Source: JBCCTX01 sp964468435 (GTDB lineage Bacteria; Bacteroidota; Bacteroidia; J057). From it: a DNA stretch of 45,050 nt. The stretch spans positions 1 through 45,050 of the forward strand of contig CAYXVE010000045.1 of NCBI GenBank assembly GCA_964468435.1, read 5' to 3'. Positions 19,628 to 29,490 of this stretch are shown piece by piece (within the stretch, counting starts at the first letter, position 1; each line of letters begins with the position of its first letter). The notes under the pieces were generated by a model, which made no database searches, was not told the origin of the DNA, and was given only the letters and a program-made list of their open reading frames with translations. Both the position numbers and the translations under genes were made by a program.

Positions 19628-20632
19628 CTATTGATCTTTCAATTGATAATATTCTCTTAAAATTTCGTCGAGCACCCAAGTGGTCCTTGCGGCGCTCTCT
19701 GCAGTACTGGGCGACTTGCCTTCACCTCTTAGATGTGCTACTACTTCTCTGATCAGGGGAAGTTGCACATGCCTGGGATGGGAAATAATCTTTTCATGAA
19801 TACCCTGATCATTGTCCATATGCAATGGCGACTGTTTGAAGCAGGGGAAGATAATCCGTCCCTTATTACCGATTATTTCTACCTCATCACGTTCCTGATC
19901 GGGATCTGTTGTAAAACACCATATTCCCGAACCGATAATTCCTGACTGAAAACGAAAACTGGCTGAGACGATATCTTCAGATTCGTAATACTTACCCTGA
20001 TTTGTCACCTCACTTTTCACAGAAGTAATGGGACCCAACGTATAATCCAGTAAATCAAACTGGTGCGAAGCAAGGTCTACAAAATAACCTCCCCCAGAAA
20101 TGGAAGGTTTTACTCTCCAGTTGTGGCTAGCCTCATCCCTATCTTCAGCCCTCAAGGGGCGATACAGCTTGATATTTACTAGACGCACATCGCCAATCTG
20201 ACCGCGATCTATCCAGTCCTTTACATTGAGAAAATAAGGTAAACAACGACGATAATAAGCCACAAAAACTGGTAATTTCACTTCATCTGACTTTTGTAGG
20301 ATCTCTAAACATTGACCATAATTGATGGCCAGAGGCTTTTCAACATAAACCGGCTTCCCAGCCTCCAGGGCCTTCAAGGTATATCGCGCATGCGTATCCG
20401 GTGGAGTAGCCACGTATACAGCATTGACCGCTGAATCATTCAACAGCTTATCTGCATCATCATACCATCTGGGTACATCATGACGCCTTGCAAAATCCGC
20501 TGCCTTCTCTGCATCCCTGCGCATCACAGCTACTAATCTTGAATGTGGAACCCGCTCAAATGCCGGACCACTTTTGACTTCACATACCTTTCCTACCCCT
20601 ATGATCCCCCAACAAATTTCATTCATATTCAT
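19628..20632 (-). CDS. Gfo/Idh/MocA family oxidoreductase
   Basis: A 334-residue enzyme with an N-terminal Rossmann fold ('CWGIIGVGKVCEVKSGPAF') and the 'VYVEKPLA' motif (Glu98, Lys99, Pro100). Its C-terminal domain carries 'GGGYFVDLASHQFDLLDY', a segment where this family places catalytic residues. ATGs at codons 1 and 3 are both usable. It is probably a cytosolic NAD(P)-dependent sugar or polyol dehydrogenase of unknown substrate. It leads the two-gene unit with the aspartoacylase-like gene and is divergent from the large helicase gene. Confidence 0.9.
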   Translation of the reverse strand: MNMNEICWGIIGVGKVCEVKSGPAFERVPHSRLVAVMRRDAEKAADFARRHDVPRWYDDADKLLNDSAVNAVYVATPPDTHARYTLKALEAGKPVYVEKPLAINYGQCLEILQKSDEVKLPVFVAYYRRCLPYFLNVKDWIDRGQIGDVRLVNIKLYRPLRAEDRDEASHNWRVKPSISGGGYFVDLASHQFDLLDYTLGPITSVKSEVTNQGKYYESEDIVSASFRFQSGIIGSGIWCFTTDPDQERDEVEIIGNKGRIIFPCFKQSPLHMDNDQGIHEKIISHPRHVQLPLIREVVAHLRGEGKSPSTAESAARTTWVLDEILREYYQLKDQ

Positions 20633-20900
20633 GCGAGGCTTAATTTACTGCTATACTATCAAATTTTCTTTTCCTGTTCAATTTACATCGCGATCCTTTC
20701 TATGTGTATTCGTAGCCTTCAATATCTCTGGAGGATTTATTCTTGCAAAATCCAACCTCCCGGAATATCTTCCGTATCATGTCTTGTGTGCGACATAACA
20801 GATTATAAACTCTTATTATCCAACCTAATTAATCCCATCATATCGCCTACTTATACCATTTATTTCAAATTTCAACGCTCAATTTTTTTATCTGAGACAC

Positions 20901-23900
20901 ATGAATACAGCAAGTAGCATGACTGCCGATCAGGGGAACGCTATACCCCTCTCTAATCTTTTTGCTTATATCAGAGATCTCTTTGATACGACAGAACCTG
21001 TCTATCGATTCAAAGATACCCGGCAGGCTTATTGGCCCCTTGCATCATGGAGGCACATGGCAGAAGAATTGGCTCCTGAGATCATTCAGACTCAGTGGGA
21101 TGACCCTTGTCAACCCCTGCTTACCCTTCGCAAAACTCAAGTGGAGGAACTATCCATTCCAGAAGAACTCGTGAATTGGATTACCATCACTAAACATGCA
21201 GAAGGCCCGGCTACTCTGGCTCCCCGAAAAGAGATCGTTATAAAATTTGAACATAATTCCAAGCGAGAAATTGCATACCAGGAATTTGCACAGAAGATTG
21301 AAGGAAAAAAACTGGATGAAGTAGCAGACGTTGCTATTCCAGAAATTCTTCAGGGATGGATCAACCTATTCCTTCAAGATGAACAGATCTATATCGAGCG
21401 CAAAGACCTGATTGAACGCTTTGATGAAGATGATCACAGGATGCAAATGTTTGAAGCATTTCAGCGCGTGTTCAATGTTAACCGTTCAGAAAAATGGTAT
21501 GCAGAACAGGTAAATCACCTATACGAATCGCTCCACACGTTGTACTATGAACTCAAATCACATCCGCAAGCCCAGCTATGCCTTTCTTTTGGATTGTTGG
21601 CAGGAAAAATAGGGGACGAGACATATCAGAGTTACCTTTTCCATATTCCCTTGCAACTCCGGCTAAAGCAACAACAAATACGGATTGAAGCCGATCCCTT
21701 GACACAATCCGCTATATGTGAACAACACTTCAGTCCTTTGCTGGAAAAACATTTCTCAGCTGAAAGTGCCTATGCTATACGGGCCAAGCAGGAAGAAGTA
21801 CTCAGACAAGTAGAACAATTCAACAACCACCAGGTACCTTTTCAGTGGAATCGGGAATCTGTTCAGAAGTATTTCTACCAGACTGCTGCAAATATGCTAA
21901 AGGTTTTTCCTCAGGTACAGGAAGCCTTCTGGAAAAATCAGGAAGTGGATATCGATTTCCACTCCCAGATTCCTGAAAATGGAATCCTATTGAGTTTCTC
22001 CCCAGTTATTCAAGTAAAAAAAGAAGAACCCCGTTTTCACATTTCACGCGATGCAGCCAAAATCATAGAGACCATCGACAAACTGGTCGAACAGGATCAA
22101 ACTTCAGATATACCGGTCTTTTTCAAAAGATTATTTACAGCCCGAAAACCATCTTATCCCATCCACATAGTCCATAAAAATGTAGAGACCCATACAGAAT
22201 ATATCCCACAACACAGGGATTTACCCCCTGTTCTTTTTCCATTGCCTTACAACCGTGAACAACAGGCAATCGCTTACCGGCTCGTAGAGCAGGATGCCGT
22301 AACCATTCAGGGCCCTCCTGGTACTGGTAAAAGTCATACCATTGCCAATATCGCAGCACACTATGTTGCCCAGGGAAAATCCATACTCATCGTATCCAAA
22401 AATGCCAAAGCCCTGGATGTCATCCGGAACAAACTGCCAGAATCCCTAAAACCACTGGCTGTATCATGGATGGAATCTGACAAAAATATTGAACAGCTCA
22501 AATATGCTATAGACGCACTTAAAGAACATCTGGGAAGAAACTATGTCTATGAAGAAGTAGAGGAACTGGAAAAACAACTCCAGACCTTGGATGTGCGATT
22601 TGAGGAACAAGTACAACACCTGGAACATTTGCTTTCTCTTCATAAGGAACCCATTTCACTTCATAATCCCTACACGGCTCAGAAGGAGACCAAAAGCGCA
22701 TCCGATTGGGCTAGGTGGTTGATCAAGTACCCAAAGCAAAGCTCATACCTACTGGATGAGATCGATGCTGTACAGGAGCAACAGAAAATGCTACCGGAGC
22801 TTATTGCTACTTATATACAAGTGGGTTCGGAACTCGATCAGCAGTACCTGGATCTGACCGGATATGAATACCCAGACCCAATCAACTGGATAGGTCCCGA
22901 TTCGCTCTCAGATTTTTGTCAGGAACTCAAGAATGTAACTGCACAAATAGATATTGCCGATTATCAACACATTCCGGTACATACCATCGATGATAATTTT
23001 CTCCAGATGTGGGAGATCGTCGAAAACTACCTCGATACACTGGATCAGTCCCAGGACTATATTCAACAGCCTAATTTCGACTTTGGGCAATTGGCTAAAA
23101 TGCTGACAAAGCATCACCATGTCATCCAGATAGCCCGTAAGAACTTTTGGGAACATGAATGGGACTTAAGCGCGGTGTCAAATGAAGAACCCGAGCCGCT
23201 CCTGGAACAAGCCCTCGCACTACGCAAAAAATACGGTGATCAAAGACAGTTGTCTTTGCTCAAACGCACTACACTCTCCAAGAGTCAAAAGAAATTTTTG
23301 AGTTGTAAGATAGACAGACTCCATATTGAAAACATTGACCAATTACAGTTGCTCATAGATTATCTGGATCATCTATGCCAACAGAAAAGCCTTTCTATCT
23401 TGCTTGGCAATTATCTTGATTACTTGCAATTACCGTGGAATCCTCAAGACTGGCGTAGTCACCTGGAAAGGCTGATGGCCATCCAACATGCGTGGGAAGG
23501 AATCAGTCATTTTAATGACTACCTGCACGTGAGGAACCTTCCTCCCCTGTCGTATCAGAATGAAGAATTTGAAGCTCAGGTAGCTTTTGTAGCAGGCCTT
23601 GCGCTGTATAAACACTATAAGCATACTGAGGATAAGCTTTATCAGGCTTTAGCATCTCTAAGACTTACCCACACCTATGCTGCACCGCTAGTGAAATCTC
23701 TGCTAGAAGCAGCCCGTAAATGGGATGATGACAAATACAAGCAACTCCTTGACCAATATGAACAAGAGCGGGAAATGGTAAAAATGGCCCGTGAAAGTAT
23801 AGCCATACTGGGCAAAATCACTGCTATCGCACCTGATACTGCTTCAGATCTGCAACAAAAATACCTCATGGATTCTCCTGAACAGATACCCTCTCAGGAT

Positions 23901-25526
23901 GAAATCATCCTGGAAATTAAAAAGGAATTATTTCAACAGCAGCTACGGAGAACTCTGGAAGATATCATTGTGAAAATAGATCAGACAGAAAAAGGGTTTT
24001 CTGAACTTAAATACATACAGCAACAACAAGAAAAGGTAACAGAGAAATTAATCGCCTGTAAGACCTGGTATCACAAAACCCAGGCGATCAACAATGATGA
24101 GCGAGCGGCATTGACTGCATGGCGCAATGACCTGATCAATATCGGTAAGGGACAGGGAAAAAACAGTAGCAGAAATATGGCTGCAGCTATTGATAATATG
24201 CAGCGTGCCAAATCTGTAGTACCCATCTGGATAATGCAGCAGGATACAGCTATCAGGTTTTTTGCTGATCCCATGCCTGGTCAGTTTGACCTTTTAATTG
24301 TGGATGAAGCCAGTCAATGCGATATCAGTATGCTCAATCTAATCTTCAGGGCCAAAAAGTCTATGATCGTTGGGGATGAAAATCAGACAGCGACAGCTAT
24401 GCCTCCGAGTCAGTTCCCTATAGATCGCACCAACCAGATCCTTGATAGATATTTGCGCGACCATCCTTACCGCGAGCAGTTTAATATCAACAACCGCACA
24501 TCCAGTATCTATTCCCTTAGTGGTGTTATTTATCCCCATATCATTACCCTACTCGAGCACTTCCGATGCCGTCCTGAAATCATTGGCTACAGCAATCAAT
24601 ATATCTATAACAAACAACTGGTACCACTCAAAACCGCTGCGCATAATCAATATGGACAGCCTGTTGAGGTCTTTTATGTGGAAGAAGAGCCCCAGAATAA
24701 AAAGCGTGTACATATCGTAGCAAAGGTCAATGAAGTTTTTGAGCAAATCATAGACGACTACGAAAGCGGGAAGATTACTTCCCTACCGACCATAGGCGTC
24801 CTTACCCTGGATTCTTCCAATGAACATCACCTTGATCAGTTGATACGGGTTCTTTCCAGAAATCCCAGGATCAGAAAGTATGAGGAAGATATTCAACTGA
24901 TCATTGGCACGGCGCGAAAATTTCAGGGAGATGAGCGCGATATTATGGTCATGACCAGTACAGCTATTCATCGCAAGAATGCCAAAGGCATACTCAAGCC
25001 GCCCCGGGCTGCAGTCAGTGAAGAGATGATGCGCATCTACAATGTAGCAGCTAGCCGTGCCCGGGAAAAATCTATTCTCATTCACTGTATCGCTCCGGAA
25101 GCAGTAGGAGCCATGAACCCCAACTGTTACCGCAAAAAGCTGATTGATTACTATACCCTATCTCAGGGTGTAGAAGAGCATGCAGAACCAGATTTCCAAC
25201 AGCTTCTCCGGCAGACGGCTGCAGCACCCGGCAGCTACCAGCGAGAAATATGTGACTATCTGGTGTCTCTGGGACTGGGTTCATATCTCAGACCTAATTA
25301 CACAATAGGCAATTATCAGCTTGATTTTGCCCTCGTTAAGGATGGGAAAATGCTCGCTTTGCTGTGTGATGATCCCAGCAGGAATATATCAGCTTATTTA
25401 CAACAACAACTGGTGCTCCAACGCGTAGGATGGAAATCATTTTATGTCTCTGCTATTATGTGGCATTATCAGCAAGAGGAAGTGAAGCTTCAGTTACAGG
25501 AAATACTGCAGAAAGTGTTCCGATAA
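20901..25526 (+). CDS. giant SF1 (Upf1-like) helicase with degenerate C-terminal nuclease domain
   Basis: A 1541-residue protein. An N-terminal region of unknown fold (1-440) precedes a superfamily-1 ATPase: Walker A GPPGTGKS at 471-478 and Walker B 'LLIVDEASQCD' with Asp1135, followed by 'IVGDENQTATAMPPSQF'. C-terminal helicase motifs are 'IIGTARKFQGDERDIMVMTS' and 'YNVAASRAREK'. A roughly 600-residue, largely helical insertion separates the two Walker motifs. The last 100 residues (about 1445-1541) resemble the REase-like domain that ends DUF4011-type helicases ('YQLDFALVKDGK', 'GWKSFYVSAIMWH'). There the usual I-E-C-D-G reads L-L-C-D-D (1487-1491), so the catalytic Glu is Leu1488. It is probably an ATP-driven nucleic-acid remodeller; a role in repair or phage defence is a guess from relatives. 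It stands alone. Confidence 0.88.
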   Translation: MNTASSMTADQGNAIPLSNLFAYIRDLFDTTEPVYRFKDTRQAYWPLASWRHMAEELAPEIIQTQWDDPCQPLLTLRKTQVEELSIPEELVNWITITKHAEGPATLAPRKEIVIKFEHNSKREIAYQEFAQKIEGKKLDEVADVAIPEILQGWINLFLQDEQIYIERKDLIERFDEDDHRMQMFEAFQRVFNVNRSEKWYAEQVNHLYESLHTLYYELKSHPQAQLCLSFGLLAGKIGDETYQSYLFHIPLQLRLKQQQIRIEADPLTQSAICEQHFSPLLEKHFSAESAYAIRAKQEEVLRQVEQFNNHQVPFQWNRESVQKYFYQTAANMLKVFPQVQEAFWKNQEVDIDFHSQIPENGILLSFSPVIQVKKEEPRFHISRDAAKIIETIDKLVEQDQTSDIPVFFKRLFTARKPSYPIHIVHKNVETHTEYIPQHRDLPPVLFPLPYNREQQAIAYRLVEQDAVTIQGPPGTGKSHTIANIAAHYVAQGKSILIVSKNAKALDVIRNKLPESLKPLAVSWMESDKNIEQLKYAIDALKEHLGRNYVYEEVEELEKQLQTLDVRFEEQVQHLEHLLSLHKEPISLHNPYTAQKETKSASDWARWLIKYPKQSSYLLDEIDAVQEQQKMLPELIATYIQVGSELDQQYLDLTGYEYPDPINWIGPDSLSDFCQELKNVTAQIDIADYQHIPVHTIDDNFLQMWEIVENYLDTLDQSQDYIQQPNFDFGQLAKMLTKHHHVIQIARKNFWEHEWDLSAVSNEEPEPLLEQALALRKKYGDQRQLSLLKRTTLSKSQKKFLSCKIDRLHIENIDQLQLLIDYLDHLCQQKSLSILLGNYLDYLQLPWNPQDWRSHLERLMAIQHAWEGISHFNDYLHVRNLPPLSYQNEEFEAQVAFVAGLALYKHYKHTEDKLYQALASLRLTHTYAAPLVKSLLEAARKWDDDKYKQLLDQYEQEREMVKMARESIAILGKITAIAPDTASDLQQKYLMDSPEQIPSQDEIILEIKKELFQQQLRRTLEDIIVKIDQTEKGFSELKYIQQQQEKVTEKLIACKTWYHKTQAINNDERAALTAWRNDLINIGKGQGKNSSRNMAAAIDNMQRAKSVVPIWIMQQDTAIRFFADPMPGQFDLLIVDEASQCDISMLNLIFRAKKSMIVGDENQTATAMPPSQFPIDRTNQILDRYLRDHPYREQFNINNRTSSIYSLSGVIYPHIITLLEHFRCRPEIIGYSNQYIYNKQLVPLKTAAHNQYGQPVEVFYVEEEPQNKKRVHIVAKVNEVFEQIIDDYESGKITSLPTIGVLTLDSSNEHHLDQLIRVLSRNPRIRKYEEDIQLIIGTARKFQGDERDIMVMTSTAIHRKNAKGILKPPRAAVSEEMMRIYNVAASRAREKSILIHCIAPEAVGAMNPNCYRKKLIDYYTLSQGVEEHAEPDFQQLLRQTAAAPGSYQREICDYLVSLGLGSYLRPNYTIGNYQLDFALVKDGKMLALLCDDPSRNISAYLQQQLVLQRVGWKSFYVSAIMWHYQQEEVKLQLQEILQKVFR

Positions 25527-25534
25527 ACAAAATA

Positions 25535-25563
25535 AGGGGATATCTTTCAGTGAGACATCCCCT
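25535..25563. terminator. possible bidirectional terminator between helicase and sdhB
   Basis: AGGGGAT and ATCCCCT form a 7-bp stem around a 15-base loop in the short gap between two converging genes (helicase on plus, sdhB on minus). Its position suits a shared terminator. The loop is long and there is no strong T-run. Confidence 0.45.
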
Positions 25564-25590
25564 CAAATAATTTGACTATCGTTAACTATA

Positions 25591-26373
25591 TCATTCTGTA
25601 GTCGTCTCGGAGAAGACATTTGAGCGGAAATAATCCGCGTTCATGCGGGCGATATGGGTGATAGATATACCCTTGGGACATGCTACCTCGCATGCACCTG
25701 TATTGGTACAGTTTCCAAAACCAGCTTCATCCATGGCCTTGACCATGCGCTGAACTCTTGCCATCCGCTCAGGTTGACCCTGTGGTAGTACACCGAGGTG
25801 AGCTACCTTGGCAGCGGTAAACAGCATAGCAGAAGCATTTTTACATGATGCCACACAAGCTCCACAGCCGATACACTCAGCAGCATTCATCGCTTCATTT
25901 GCTACGTCTTTACCGACCGGAATCTCATTGGCATCAGGTGCATTGCCCGTATTGACAGAAATATAACCTCCTGCTTCAATGATACGATCAAAAGCACTGC
26001 GATCGACCATCAGGTCTTTGATAATGGGAAAAGACTTTGCACGCCACGGCTCGATATAGATGGTATCACCATCGTTGAAACTCCTCATGTGTAGCTGGCA
26101 AGTCGTAGTCATACGCTTGGGACCATGTGCCTGGCCATTGATGACCATCCCACAAGAGCCACAGATACCCTCACGACAATCGTGATCAAAAGCAATAGGC
26201 TCTTCTCCCTTCAAGATTAGCCTTTCGTTGAGCATGTCCATCATTTCCAGAAATGACATGTCTGGACTTACCTCCTTCAACTCATAGTCTACCATCTTAC
26301 CCGCATCCATCGGCCCTTTCTGTCGCCAGATTTTCAACGTGAGCCGCATAGTTTTTCCGTTAAAAGTTGACAT
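25591..26373 (-). CDS. sdhB: succinate dehydrogenase / fumarate reductase iron-sulfur subunit
   Basis: A 260-residue electron-transfer subunit. The N-terminal ferredoxin domain holds the [2Fe-2S] cysteines 66, 71, 74 ('CREGICGSC') and 92. The C-terminal domain holds the [4Fe-4S] and [3Fe-4S] ligands at Cys167, 170, 173, 177 and Cys222, 228, 232 ('CIGCGACVASC' and 'CTNTGACEVAC'). All ligands are present, so it should be functional. It passes electrons between the SdhA flavin and the quinone site in SdhC, at the cytoplasmic face of the membrane. It is the third gene of sdhC-sdhA-sdhB, 51 bases after sdhA. Confidence 0.97.
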   Translation of the reverse strand: MSTFNGKTMRLTLKIWRQKGPMDAGKMVDYELKEVSPDMSFLEMMDMLNERLILKGEEPIAFDHDCREGICGSCGMVINGQAHGPKRMTTTCQLHMRSFNDGDTIYIEPWRAKSFPIIKDLMVDRSAFDRIIEAGGYISVNTGNAPDANEIPVGKDVANEAMNAAECIGCGACVASCKNASAMLFTAAKVAHLGVLPQGQPERMARVQRMVKAMDEAGFGNCTNTGACEVACPKGISITHIARMNADYFRSNVFSETTTE

Positions 26374-26424
26374 ATATCTCTTGATTATTTTTTGAATTAT
26401 TAGTTAGAAAATAGTCTGGATGCA

Positions 26425-28350
26425 TTACACATAACTGCGAGTCTTGAGCTCTACATACTCGAAGTTGAGATCTTCTTTATGCATTTCCTCAGACTGATTG
26501 TAGCCCTTATAATCCCAGGTGGCAACATATGCAAACTTTTCATCATCTCTCAGTGCCTCTCCATCTTCTGTTTGATATTCCTCTCGGAAGTGCCCTCCAC
26601 AGGATTCCTCACGCTGAAGTGCATCTTCGATCATCAGTTCTCCTAATTCCATAAAATCTGCTAATCTCCACGCTTTCTGAAGTTCGGAATTATATCCATC
26701 TTTAGTACCGGGCACAACCAAATCCTGCCAAAACTCCGCTTTAAGTTCTCTGACCATTTTTCTGGCTTTCTCGAGTCCTTCCTTATTTCTAGCCATACCA
26801 CAGTAATCCCACATGATTTTACCCAGGCGCTGGTGAAGACTATCTACTGTCTTAGGAGAATCACTCTTGTTAGTGATTAGTTTGGTAAATTCTCCGCGAA
26901 TGTTTTCCTCAGCCTCTACGAAAGCATCATGCTCAGTAGTGGGGTGATCATTGAGCGGCTGTGTAGCCAGATAATCACCTATGGTAAATGGAATCACAAA
27001 ATATCCATCAGCTAATCCCTGCATCAAAGCACTTGCTCCCAGCCTGTTGGCTCCATGATCTGAAAAATTAGCTTCACCCAGTGCATACAATCCAGGAATG
27101 TTAGTCATCAGATTATAATCCACCCAAAGTCCTCCCATAGTATAATGTACCGCTGGGAAGATCTTCATAGGAACCTCATAAGGATTATCATCCATGATTC
27201 GCTCGTAAATTTCAAACAGGTTACCATATCTTGCTTCGATTGTGTCTCTACCCAAACGATCAATTGCATCTCGGAAATCCAGATATACTGCCTCTCCATT
27301 GGGGAGGACGCTACGCCCTTCATCTACTACGTATTTTGCATTTCGGGAAGCGACATCACGAGGAACCAGGTTACCAAAAGAAGGATATTTACGCTCTAGA
27401 AAATAATCCCTTTCGTCTTCTTGTATCTCATTTGGAGGCCTGTGATCACCAGCTTTTTTGGGCACCCACACCCGGCCATCATTTCTCAAACTTTCACTCA
27501 TCAAGGTAAGCTTAGACTGATAATGTCCACTTACGGGTATACAAGTGGGGTGAATTTGTACGTAACATGGATTGGCAAATAGTGCACCTTTCTTGTGTGC
27601 GGCCCATGCAGCAGAACTATTGGAGTTCATGGCATTCGTAGAAAGGAAGTACGCATTGCCGTATCCACCAGAAGCCAGCACTACCGCATCAGCTGCGTAA
27701 CGCTCGATTTCTCCAGTCAGCAGATTCTTAACAATGACTCCCTTTGCATGTCCATCTATCAAAACGATATCCAGCACCTCTCTCCGGGGAAGGGAATTCA
27801 CCTTACCCAGTCCTACCTGTCTGCTCAAGGCACTATACGCTCCTAGCAGCAATTGCTGTCCTGTCTGACCTCTTGCATAGAAGGTACGCGATACTTGTGC
27901 ACCCCCAAAAGACCGATTAGTTAGATATCCACCATATTCACGGGCAAAGGGTACTCCCTGTGCAACACATTGATCAATGATGTTGACACTTACCTCAGCT
28001 AATCTATATACATTAGCCTCACGTGAACGGTAATCACCCCCTTTTATGGTATCATAAAACAAGCGATAAACACTGTCTCCGTCATTCTGATAATTTTTAG
28101 CAGCATTGATACCTCCCTGTGCTGCGATACTATGAGCTCTTCTCGGACTATCCTGAAAACAAAATGTTGTAACATTATATCCCAGTTCAGCCAGCGAAGC
28201 AGCTGCAGAGGCACCTGCTAGTCCCGTACCGACAACGATTATGTTAAACTTTCGCTTGTTGGAAGGATTAACCAGTTTTATATTGAACTTGTGATTGGTC
28301 CATTTCTCTGCAAGTGGACCCTCAGGTATTTTTGCATCCAGTTTGATCAT
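26425..28350 (-). CDS. sdhA: succinate dehydrogenase / fumarate reductase flavoprotein subunit
   Basis: Starting at the ATG at 28350 the protein has 641 residues; an upstream TTG would overlap sdhC and is rejected. The FAD-binding motif 'VVGTGLAGASAAA' is near residue 40, and 'RAHSIAAQGG' (His73) holds the expected covalent-FAD histidine. 'QIHPTCIP', 'HYTMGGLWVD' and 'ALGEANFSDHGANRLG' mark the dicarboxylate site and FAD contacts. It oxidises succinate to fumarate (or the reverse) in the TCA cycle and respiratory chain. The sequence is of the B-type enzyme (with a single fused di-haem anchor) typical of Bacteroidota and Epsilonproteobacteria. It lies 34 bases after sdhC. Confidence 0.97.
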   Translation of the reverse strand: MIKLDAKIPEGPLAEKWTNHKFNIKLVNPSNKRKFNIIVVGTGLAGASAAASLAELGYNVTTFCFQDSPRRAHSIAAQGGINAAKNYQNDGDSVYRLFYDTIKGGDYRSREANVYRLAEVSVNIIDQCVAQGVPFAREYGGYLTNRSFGGAQVSRTFYARGQTGQQLLLGAYSALSRQVGLGKVNSLPRREVLDIVLIDGHAKGVIVKNLLTGEIERYAADAVVLASGGYGNAYFLSTNAMNSNSSAAWAAHKKGALFANPCYVQIHPTCIPVSGHYQSKLTLMSESLRNDGRVWVPKKAGDHRPPNEIQEDERDYFLERKYPSFGNLVPRDVASRNAKYVVDEGRSVLPNGEAVYLDFRDAIDRLGRDTIEARYGNLFEIYERIMDDNPYEVPMKIFPAVHYTMGGLWVDYNLMTNIPGLYALGEANFSDHGANRLGASALMQGLADGYFVIPFTIGDYLATQPLNDHPTTEHDAFVEAEENIRGEFTKLITNKSDSPKTVDSLHQRLGKIMWDYCGMARNKEGLEKARKMVRELKAEFWQDLVVPGTKDGYNSELQKAWRLADFMELGELMIEDALQREESCGGHFREEYQTEDGEALRDDEKFAYVATWDYKGYNQSEEMHKEDLNFEYVELKTRSYV

Positions 28351-28384
28351 AATATTTTCTGTATTCTCTGTCTCTTTGTTTCTA

Positions 28385-29212
28385 TTATAAAGAATTAATA
28401 ATAAAGTAGTATACAGGCATAGCCGCAAAAGTCAATGGTATAATGTAAGCGATCACTTTTCCTGCCAGATATATGGCGGGTGTATACTTCTTGTGTACCA
28501 GTCCCAGAGACCTGAACGCACTCTGAAATCCATGCGACAGGTGAAATGCAAGCATCAACATCGCGATCACATAAAATACGACAATGTACCATTTACCAAA
28601 TGACACTTTCACGACCTCTGTCATCGATAATGCCTTTATGGAATTAACCCCATTTGCTTTAAGAAGTTCATAAGAATCTTCATCCAAGTATGAGCCTTTT
28701 TTGACAAATACTTCTTCTCCAGTCAGATTATCTACAAAAGGACCAGCCGTCTCCTTTACCTTCCAGGAATCGGTATATACCGTCTCAATGTTCACACCTT
28801 CCAGTCCACCTCCATACTTGTAGTAACCCCAGAACATGGTCAGATGCACTACAAGGTAAACAAAAAATACGGCTCCGGTTATCCCCATATTGCGCGAAGC
28901 CCAGGTGCTCCCTTGTGATTTTGCATACTTGTACTTGTCAGGTCTTGCACGATTATTCTGCACGCTCAAGGTAATCGCGTATAAAATATGTGCAATAAAA
29001 CCTGCAAACAGAATCCATTCGGCTACCTTAATCAACGGATTAGTTGTCATAAATTTTGTATATTCGTTGAAGGCAGCTCCACCATCACTTTTAAATAACA
29101 AAAGGTTTCCGCTCATGTGTACAAACAGAAAGGAAACTAGAAAGAGACCCGTAAGTCCCATGATCCATTTTTGACCGATCGATGTGGTCAAAACTGCTTT
29201 ACTTGAAGGCAT
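28385..29212 (-). CDS. sdhC: succinate dehydrogenase cytochrome b558 subunit
   Basis: A 275-residue integral membrane protein with five predicted helices. It is the di-haem cytochrome b anchor of B-type succinate:quinone oxidoreductases. Candidate haem-ligand histidines are His32, His75, His123 and His224 ('LAFHLSHGFQ'), one in each of helices 1-4 as expected. Between helices 3 and 4 is an unusually long, hydrophilic insertion (about residues 135-200, containing 'TGEEVFVKKGSYLDEDSYEL') that probably forms a periplasmic loop or subdomain. It is the first gene of sdhCAB, with a -7 box about 90 bases upstream. Confidence 0.95.
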   Translation of the reverse strand: MPSSKAVLTTSIGQKWIMGLTGLFLVSFLFVHMSGNLLLFKSDGGAAFNEYTKFMTTNPLIKVAEWILFAGFIAHILYAITLSVQNNRARPDKYKYAKSQGSTWASRNMGITGAVFFVYLVVHLTMFWGYYKYGGGLEGVNIETVYTDSWKVKETAGPFVDNLTGEEVFVKKGSYLDEDSYELLKANGVNSIKALSMTEVVKVSFGKWYIVVFYVIAMLMLAFHLSHGFQSAFRSLGLVHKKYTPAIYLAGKVIAYIIPLTFAAMPVYYFIINSL

Positions 29213-29303
29213 ATATTAACAATTTTTAAATTATTGGTTAAATCAAAACACTTTAAATCTTCATTTGTTTCTTCGTAAAGATAAATTGATGAGTGACGAT
29301 TTA

Positions 29304-29311
29304 CAAAGATA
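29304..29311 (-). promoter_or_regulatory. -7 box of the sdhCAB promoter
   Basis: Read on the minus strand, TATCTTTG matches TAnnTTTG exactly. It lies 92 bases upstream of the sdhC ATG, in the gap between sdhC and the divergent yceI-like gene. A leader of about 85 bases would result. The -33 element is not clear. Confidence 0.45.
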
Positions 29312-29416
29312 GGACACGGTTTTAGTTACTATTTAAAACGATTATCGTCTGAGGTTAAGGAATTATAAAATATTGTAGGAAGATACGGAAGGGTGAAAGA
29401 AAAACCAGCCTAAAAA

Positions 29417-29447
29417 TTGTTTTACCAAGTATATTACACCATATTTG
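29417..29447 (+). promoter_or_regulatory. promoter of the YceI-like gene
   Basis: A TTG at 29417-29419 and CATATTTG at 29440-29447 (one mismatch to TAnnTTTG) are separated by 20 bases. This is the usual spacing of Bacteroidota -33 and -7 boxes. Transcription would begin about 38 bases before the ATG at 29491. Confidence 0.45.
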
Positions 29448-29490
29448 CATTAAAGTCAAACTTTATTTTTACAAATTAAAAACGAGAACA

